A stretch of DNA of 9,623 nt from Actinomycetota bacterium (GTDB lineage Bacteria > Actinomycetota > Thermoleophilia > Gaiellales > Gaiellaceae): positions 1-9,623 of the forward strand of contig VGCB01000059.1 of NCBI GenBank assembly GCA_016870235.1, read 5' to 3'. The notes under the pieces were generated by a model that saw nothing but the letters and a program-made list of their open reading frames with translations, searched no databases and had not been told where the DNA came from. Position 1 is the stretch's first letter. Each line of letters begins with the position of its first letter. Shown piece by piece: positions 5,140 to 9,623 of the stretch. The translations under genes were made by a program, and so were the position numbers.

Positions 5140-6075
5140 ATGACGCAGTCGCCCGCGCTCCAGGGCTTCGCGCTGCCGCTCGAGCCGCGGCTGCCTCGCG
5201 TCGGCGCGGTCGACGCCGTCGCGCTCGAGGCGCGCGCCGCGGAGCTCGCGAAGCGGTCGATCAAGCGCGACTCGAAGCTGTGGGCGCTCGATCTGGCCGT
5301 GCGGATGATGGATCTCACGACCCTCGAAGGCGCCGATACGCCGGGGAAGGTCGCGGCGCTCTGCGCGAAGGCGATGCGGCCCGACCCCGTCGACCGCTCC
5401 ATCCCCGCTGTCGCCGCGGTCTGCGTCTACCCGAACCTGGTCCCCGTCGCGCGCGAGCGTCTCGGCGACTCCGGCGTCAAGGTCGCCTCGGTGGCGACGG
5501 CCTTCCCCGCCGGCCAGTCGTCGCTGCCGGTCAAGATCGCGGATGTCGAGACGGCCGTTGCCGCCGGCGCCCACGAGGTCGACATGGTCATCGACCGCGG
5601 CGCCTTCCTCTCCGGGCGCTACGCCAAGGTCTACGACGAGATCGTCGCCGTCAAGGAGGCATGCGGGCCGGCGCACCTGAAGGTGATCCTCGAGACCGGC
5701 GAGCTCGGCACGTACGACAACGTGCGCCGCGCGTCGCTCCTCGCGATCGCTGCCGGCGCCGACTTCGTCAAGACGTCGACGGGGAAGATCGCGCCCGCGG
5801 CGACGCTGCCCGTGACGCTCTGCATGCTCGAGGCGATCCGCGACGTCCATGACGCGACCGGCCGCGTCGTCGGGATGAAGCCGGCGGGCGGGATCCGGAC
5901 GGCGAAGCAGGCGATCCAGTACCTCTGCGTCCTCTCCGAGACGCTCGGCCCCGACTGGATGACCCCCGATCGCTTCCGCTTCGGGGCGTCGTCGCTCCTG
6001 AACGACGTGCTGCTGCAGATCCGGAAGCAGCGGACGGGCGCCTACCAGAACCCCGACCACTTCACGATCGACTGA
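5140..6075 (+). CDS. deoC: Deoxyribose-phosphate aldolase
   Basis: A 311-residue class I aldolase that splits 2-deoxy-D-ribose 5-phosphate into glyceraldehyde 3-phosphate and acetaldehyde, the last step of deoxynucleoside breakdown. Motifs: MMDLTTL (56-62), VCVYP (94-98), VASVATAFPAGQ (115-126), EVDMVIDRGAFLSGRY (146-161) with the catalytic-type Asp148, FVKTSTGK (209-216) with Schiff-base Lys211, and VGMKPAGGIRT (244-254) with the second catalytic Lys247. It is about 50 residues longer than E. coli DeoC and resembles the longer DERA-like form. ATG 5140 is preferred over in-frame codons further upstream because those would run through the perfect hairpin, and TACACT precedes this ATG. The stop shares one base with the next start (TGATG), so the aldehyde dehydrogenase is coupled. 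Confidence 0.94.
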   Translation: MTQSPALQGFALPLEPRLPRVGAVDAVALEARAAELAKRSIKRDSKLWALDLAVRMMDLTTLEGADTPGKVAALCAKAMRPDPVDRSIPAVAAVCVYPNLVPVARERLGDSGVKVASVATAFPAGQSSLPVKIADVETAVAAGAHEVDMVIDRGAFLSGRYAKVYDEIVAVKEACGPAHLKVILETGELGTYDNVRRASLLAIAAGADFVKTSTGKIAPAATLPVTLCMLEAIRDVHDATGRVVGMKPAGGIRTAKQAIQYLCVLSETLGPDWMTPDRFRFGASSLLNDVLLQIRKQRTGAYQNPDHFTID

Positions 6076-7553
6076 TGGGCGAGATCGACAGGCTCGGAGC
6101 CGCGCCCTGGGAGTACGCGCCCGCGCCGGAGTCGCGCGAGCTCGTGCGCTTCCGCGAGCGGTACGGGCTCGCGATCGGCGGCGAGATGGTCGATCCGCGC
6201 TCCGGCACCTGGTTCACGTCGGTGTCGCCCGCGACGGAGGAGCCGCTGGCGGAAGTCGCCCAGGCCGGCCCGGAGGACGTCGACGCCGCCGTCGGGGCAG
6301 CGCGCGAGGCGTTCGAGGACGGCTGGTCGACGATGCGATCTGCCGAGCGCGCGAAGGTCATCTTCCGGATCGCGCGGATCCTGCAGGAGCGGTCGCGCGA
6401 GCTCGCCGTGGCGGAGTCGCTCGACGGCGGCAAGCCGATCAAGGAGTCGCGCGACGTCGACCTCCCGCTCGCCGCCGCGCACTTCTTCTACTACGCGGGC
6501 TGGGCCGACAAGCTGGAGTACGCCTTCCCGAACCGGCGGCCCGCGCCGCACGGGGTCGCGGCGCAGATCATCCCGTGGAACTTCCCGCTGCTGATGCTCG
6601 CGTGGAAGGTCGCTCCCGCGCTCGCGTGCGGGAACGCGGTCGTCCTCAAGCCCGCGGAGACGACGCCGCTGACGGCGCTGCTCTTCGCCGACGTCTGCCG
6701 TCAGGCCGAGGTGCCGCCCGGCGTCGTCAACATCGTCACCGGCGACGGCTCGACCGGCGCGGCGCTCGTCGACCACGCGGGCATCGACAAGGTCGCGTTC
6801 ACCGGCTCGACCGAGGTCGGCAAGGAGATCCAGCGGCGCCTCGCGGGCCGCGGCGTGCCGCTGACGCTCGAGCTCGGCGGCAAGGCGGCGAACATCGTCT
6901 TCGACGACTGCGCGCTCGACCAGGCGGTCGAGGGGATCGTCAACGGGATCTGGTTCAACCAGGGGCACGTCTGCTGCGCTGGCTCCCGCCTGCTCGTCCA
7001 GGAGTCGATCGCCGAGCAGCTGATCGGGAAGCTCAAGCGTCGCATGGGAACGCTGCGCGTCGGCGACCCGCTCGACAAGAACACCGACATCGGCGCGATC
7101 AACTCCCGCCAGCAGCTCGAGAGGATCCGCGAGCTCGTCGCGAGCGGGCAGGAGGAGGGAGCCGAGATCTTCCAGCCTGCCTGCGCGCTGCCCGAGCGCG
7201 GGTTCTGGTACCCGCCGACCGTGTTCACCTCGGTTGCGCAGAGCTACCGGATCGCGCAGGAGGAGATCTTCGGCCCCGTGCTCTCCGTGCTCACGTTCCG
7301 GACGCCCGAGGAGGCGGTCGAGAAGGCGAACAACACCGCCTACGGGCTCTCCGCCGGTGTGTGGACGGAGAAGGGCTCGCGGATCCTCTGGATGGCGGAA
7401 CGGCTGAAGGCGGGTGTCGTGTGGGCGAACACGTACAACCGCTTCGATCCGGCCTCGCCGTTCGGCGGCTACAAGGAGTCGGGCTTCGGTCGCGAGGGCG
7501 GTCGCCACGGGCTCGAGGCCTACCTGCGGTTCGACGGCGGCAGGCGCGGATGA
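6075..7553 (+). CDS. NAD(P)-dependent aldehyde dehydrogenase, full length
   Basis: A 492-residue aldehyde dehydrogenase with a complete active site: IIPWNFPL with Asn169, VLKPAE with Lys192, FTGSTEVGKEI (242-252), LELGGK with general-base Glu266, QGHVCCAGSR (296-305) with catalytic Cys300, and EEIFGPV with Glu397. The usual Gln before the catalytic loop (GQxC) is His298 here. An N-terminal extension of about 30 residues (WEYAPAPESRELV) precedes the first ALDH strand, a feature I recall from ALDHs next to actinobacterial deoC. Being coupled to deoC (TGATG junction), it is inferred to oxidise the acetaldehyde released by the aldolase, giving acetate; other short aldehydes are possible. No coenzyme A-acylating features are evident. 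Its stop overlaps the start of the short ALDH homologue (ATGA). Confidence 0.9.
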   Translation: MGEIDRLGAAPWEYAPAPESRELVRFRERYGLAIGGEMVDPRSGTWFTSVSPATEEPLAEVAQAGPEDVDAAVGAAREAFEDGWSTMRSAERAKVIFRIARILQERSRELAVAESLDGGKPIKESRDVDLPLAAAHFFYYAGWADKLEYAFPNRRPAPHGVAAQIIPWNFPLLMLAWKVAPALACGNAVVLKPAETTPLTALLFADVCRQAEVPPGVVNIVTGDGSTGAALVDHAGIDKVAFTGSTEVGKEIQRRLAGRGVPLTLELGGKAANIVFDDCALDQAVEGIVNGIWFNQGHVCCAGSRLLVQESIAEQLIGKLKRRMGTLRVGDPLDKNTDIGAINSRQQLERIRELVASGQEEGAEIFQPACALPERGFWYPPTVFTSVAQSYRIAQEEIFGPVLSVLTFRTPEEAVEKANNTAYGLSAGVWTEKGSRILWMAERLKAGVVWANTYNRFDPASPFGGYKESGFGREGGRHGLEAYLRFDGGRRG

Positions 7554-8347
7554 GCGGTGGCCGCCTGCCGGTGCGCAAGACGTACAAGCTCTACATCGGG
7601 GGTGCCTTCCCGCGGTCGGAGTCTGGGCGCGTGTTCGAGGTGGACGGGCACAACGTCGCCCTGGCTTCCCGGAAGGACGTGCGCGACGCGGTCGTCGCCG
7701 CGCGCGCGGCGCAACCGGGCTGGGCGCGGGCGACCGCCTACAACCGTGGGCAGGTGCTCTACCGGCTCGCGGAGATGATGGAGGCGCGCGCGGCCGATCT
7801 CGGCGGCCTCTGCTCGGGGCGGGACGAGGTGGAGGCAGCGATCGACCGCGTCGTCTGGTACGCGGGCTGGGCGGACAAGCTCGCCCAGGTGCTCGGGTCG
7901 GCGAACCCCGTCGCGGGCCCGTACTTCAACTTCACGGTGCCGGAGCCGACGGGCGTCGTCGCCGTGATCGCGCCTGACGAGCCGGCGCTCGACGGGCTCG
8001 TGGCCCGCATCGCGCCGGCGCTCGTCGGCGGCAACGCCGTCGTCGCGGTCGCGTCGGAGGCCAGCCCGCTCGCCGCTCTTGAGCTGGCGGAGGCGATCGC
8101 CACCTCCGACCTCCCGGGCGGTGTGCTCAACATCCTCACGGGCTCGAGGGCGGAGCTTGCACCGGTGCTCGCGGCGCACCGCGCCATCGACGCGATCGAC
8201 GTCACGGGAGCGGAGGACTCGACCGAGCTCGAACGGCTCGCTGCCGACGGCGTCACGCGAATCGTGCGGCGCCGGGAGGAGCAGTCGCCGTGGGAGATCG
8301 CGGCGTTCCTCGAGCTGAAGACCGTCTGGCACCCGGTCGGGCAGTAG
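7550..8347 (+). CDS. Short ALDH-like protein without catalytic domain (probable pseudoenzyme)
   Basis: A 265-residue protein matching only the N-terminal, nucleotide-binding half of aldehyde dehydrogenases. Recognisable blocks are KTYKLYIGGAFPRSESGR (10-27), VVWYAGWADKLAQV (101-114), PEPTGVVAVIAPDEPALDGL (131-150), ALVGGNAVV (157-165) and SDLPGGVLNILTG (186-198). The catalytic-domain half with the Cys loop and EEIFGPV is absent, and the oxyanion Asn is lost (APDEP in place of PWNFP); VLKPAE is replaced by VAVASE and FTGS by VTGA. The frame is clean and ends in LELKTVWHPVGQ. I recall the same ending (KTVWHP-G) in similarly short proteins encoded after deoC and an ALDH in other actinobacteria, so the short length is probably normal for this subfamily and not decay. 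A partner or scaffold subunit for the upstream ALDH is inferred. Confidence 0.82.
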   Translation: MSGGRLPVRKTYKLYIGGAFPRSESGRVFEVDGHNVALASRKDVRDAVVAARAAQPGWARATAYNRGQVLYRLAEMMEARAADLGGLCSGRDEVEAAIDRVVWYAGWADKLAQVLGSANPVAGPYFNFTVPEPTGVVAVIAPDEPALDGLVARIAPALVGGNAVVAVASEASPLAALELAEAIATSDLPGGVLNILTGSRAELAPVLAAHRAIDAIDVTGAEDSTELERLAADGVTRIVRRREEQSPWEIAAFLELKTVWHPVGQ

Positions 8348-8505
8348 GGCACCATCGACGAGGCCCGAACGCAGCCGCTGGTTTCTCGCAAACACCGGCT
8401 CGCGTACGGGGCACCCCAGCCCACCACCCACTTTCGATTCTAGTCGGGCGCGGGGTGTTCGTGTGTTCCAGATCGGCAACGATTCGTCCACAGCCATGGG
8501 GCCGA
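8348..8505. other. Gap between convergent genes; candidate terminator hairpins
   Basis: No gene is seen in these 158 bp. An imperfect hairpin at 8375-8398 (CCGCTGGTTT with AAACACCGG, one mismatch and one bulge) follows the short ALDH gene. A 7-bp inverted repeat, GATCGGC (8471-8477) and GCCGATC (8501-8507), overlaps the stop of the minus-strand kinase gene and could end transcription from either side. Neither has a T-run. A TAGAAT box on the minus strand (8437-8442) has no gene to serve. Confidence 0.35.
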
Positions 8506-9060
8506 TCAGGACGAGGTGAGTACCCGGTCGACTGCCTCGCGTGCACGCGCCAGGCGCGTCGCGTGGTCGCCCTCGAGCAGCAGCCACGGTCGCCCCGAGC
8601 GCTCCGCGTGCGCGAGGAACCGCTCGTGCATCGTGCGGCGCTCCGCTGCGAACTCGCGGATCGCATCCCGCTCCCACGGGATGTCGAGGCCGCACACGAG
8701 GTAGAGGTCGTACGTCCGCGCCGCCTCGACGGCGAACCCGTCCGCGGCGGTCCGGAGGTAGACCTCGTGGAAGACGGCCGTCGTGAACGCGTCGGTGTCG
8801 GTGAAGAGCACGCTGTTCGCGAGCGTCGCGAGGAAGTCCTCGTACCAGCACTGCATGCGTGCGATGTGGGTGAACTCCCAGCTCGTCCAGGGGGCGTCCG
8901 CGGGGCGGCCGATCTCGGTGTACGGCCGGCCGTACTCGGGGTTCCAGACCGTGTCGTACGCGGCGGCGAGACCGCGCGCGAGGGTCGACTTGCCGGTGGA
9001 CTCGGCGCCGAGGATGCAGACCCGCTTCACCTCCACGGCCGCAGACTCGTCCGTGCTCAT
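8506..9060 (-). CDS. NadR-type ATPase, probable nicotinamide riboside kinase
   Basis: A 184-residue P-loop kinase matching the C-terminal ribosylnicotinamide kinase domain of NadR (NadR/Ttd14-type AAA domain). Seen: VCILGAESTGKSTLARGLA (14-32) with Walker A GAESTGKS (18-25); NPEYGRPYTE (40-49), the family EY-R motif; LFTDTDAFTTAVF (85-97), the Walker B-like DTD segment; YDLYLVCGLDIPWERDAIRE (117-136) and a C-terminal LLLEGDHATRL. E. coli NadR also has an N-terminal repressor domain and an NMN adenylyltransferase domain; both are missing, so this would be a standalone kinase making NMN from nicotinamide riboside, and a separate adenylyltransferase would be needed. The nucleoside specificity is inferred. 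ATG 9060 overlaps the stop of the upstream BNR protein (4 bp), so the two are cotranscribed. Confidence 0.8.
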   Translation of the reverse strand: MSTDESAAVEVKRVCILGAESTGKSTLARGLAAAYDTVWNPEYGRPYTEIGRPADAPWTSWEFTHIARMQCWYEDFLATLANSVLFTDTDAFTTAVFHEVYLRTAADGFAVEAARTYDLYLVCGLDIPWERDAIREFAAERRTMHERFLAHAERSGRPWLLLEGDHATRLARAREAVDRVLTSS

Positions 9061-9623
9061 CGGTCGACGATCCCGGCGAAGAGCGGCTGTCGCAGCGTCG
9101 CCTGACGCGGTGGGCCTGCGAGCGGAAGGACGGCGAGCGGCGCGTCGCCGACGTACGCGATGCCGATGTAGTCGCCGAGCATGGCGCCGAGGCTACTCCT
9201 GGCGATCCACTCGAGCGGCATCGGCTGGGCGCTCAGGAGGACGGGCTTGCCGACTCGCCCGTCGTTCCCCGTCGTCAGGGCGACCCAGGCGTCGACGCCG
9301 CCCGGCCCGAGCGCGTACAGCACGATCGCAGAGGCTCCGCTTGCGGACGTGGCGATCGCCGGAGCGAAGACCGACCCTTCGACGCCGACCACGGACCGCG
9401 GCTTCGACCAGGAGGCCCCGTCGTCGGACCGAGAGATCATCACCGTGTTGCGTGGACACCGGTCGGTCGCGCATCCGTTACAGATGACGGCGATCGAGCC
9501 GTCTGGGCCGACGGCGACCGACGGGATCTCGACGCTGCGGACGCCGGGCAGCCGGTGGGAGGAGACGGTCGCGACCCGACGTGGGAGCCGGAACGTCCTG
9601 CCGCCGTCGGTGGAGACGGCGGC
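9057..9623 (-). CDS. BNR/Asp-box repeat (sialidase-like beta-propeller) protein, C-terminal part
   Basis: The last 188 residues of a gene whose start lies beyond base 9623. The frame is open to the edge. Two Asp-box motifs of the form S-x-D-x-G-x-x-W/F are visible: VSTDGGRTF next to the edge and SRSDDGASWSKP about 60 residues later; both sit in alternating strands typical of six-bladed sialidase-like propellers (VEIPSVAVGPDGSIAVI, VFAPAIATSASGASAIVLY, LGDYIGIAYVGD). A cluster of three cysteines (CNGCATDRC) lies between the Asp-boxes. The protein is probably exported, but the signal peptide would be outside the window. Asp-boxes alone do not prove sialidase activity: the catalytic Arg triad cannot be judged, and many such proteins are non-enzymatic binding or surface proteins. 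The stop overlaps the kinase gene start. Confidence 0.75.
   Translation of the reverse strand, partial: AAVSTDGGRTFRLPRRVATVSSHRLPGVRSVEIPSVAVGPDGSIAVICNGCATDRCPRNTVMISRSDDGASWSKPRSVVGVEGSVFAPAIATSASGASAIVLYALGPGGVDAWVALTTGNDGRVGKPVLLSAQPMPLEWIARSSLGAMLGDYIGIAYVGDAPLAVLPLAGPPRQATLRQPLFAGIVDR

Noticed and set aside
7550..8347. Short ALDH as a decaying pseudogene
   Set aside because: The frame is intact with a proper stop, no remnant of the catalytic half follows, and the short form with this ending appears to be a recurring companion of deoC-linked ALDH genes.
8437..8442. TAGAAT -10 box on the minus strand after the short ALDH gene
   Set aside because: It has no downstream gene on that strand and no -35 partner; at most it could drive antisense RNA.
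9057..9443. ATG at 9443 as the true start of the BNR protein
   Set aside because: The frame stays open to the window edge and carries another Asp-box and sialidase-like strands upstream of this Met, so it is internal.
1..9623. CRISPR array, insertion sequence, prophage or integration site
   Set aside because: No regularly spaced repeats, transposase or integrase motifs, terminal inverted repeats or tRNA-flanking duplications were seen on either strand.

Overview
This window is high-GC DNA with tightly packed genes, 4-bp (GTGA/ATGA) start-stop overlaps and frequent GTG starts. Together with the gene order phoH-ybeY-dgkA-cdd-era and a deoC-ALDH-short ALDH cassette, this suggests a chromosome of a high-GC actinobacterium, possibly a deep-branching class such as Thermoleophilia. 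The taxonomic call is inference from gene style and order; no rRNA gene is present.

Left region (1-3804): a truncated DCC-family (DUF393) redox protein gene runs leftward off the window. It is divergent from a rightward housekeeping run: phoH (PhoH ATPase), ybeY (rRNA-processing metalloprotein), a fused undecaprenol/diacylglycerol kinase-PAP2 phosphatase, cdd (cytidine deaminase) and, after a 292-bp gap, era (ribosome-assembly GTPase). The first four are translationally coupled. PhoH, YbeY and Era serve RNA and ribosome quality; the fusion protein probably recycles the C55 lipid carrier of the cell wall. The gap before era holds a candidate promoter, a helically phased direct repeat and a hairpin-rich leader.

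Middle region (3805-5139): an FRG-domain protein gene on the minus strand converges on era. It is divergent from a weakly supported small exported-protein ORF. They share an unusually AT-rich promoter region containing inverted repeats. FRG proteins are of unknown function, and this is the most accessory-looking part of the window. It is followed by a perfect 14-bp palindrome and a perfect 15-bp-stem hairpin just upstream of deoC.

Right region (5140-8347): deoC, a full-length aldehyde dehydrogenase and a short ALDH-like protein without a catalytic domain form an overlapping operon. DeoC would split 2-deoxyribose-5-phosphate into glyceraldehyde-3-phosphate and acetaldehyde, and the full-length ALDH could oxidise the acetaldehyde. 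The short protein looks like a pseudoenzyme partner.

End (8348-9623): on the minus strand a BNR/Asp-box (sialidase-like beta-propeller) protein, cut by the window edge, overlaps a standalone NadR-type nicotinamide riboside kinase by 4 bp. This pair converges on the deoC operon.

Three operon-head genes (DCC, phoH, deoC) have a TAnnnT box 6-8 nt before the start codon and no Shine-Dalgarno, which suggests leaderless transcripts. I found no tRNA, rRNA, CRISPR array, insertion sequence or attachment site. No clearly new multi-gene system is evident. The best leads are the FRG/small ORF divergent pair, the era leader, the pseudo-ALDH and the deoC upstream control elements.
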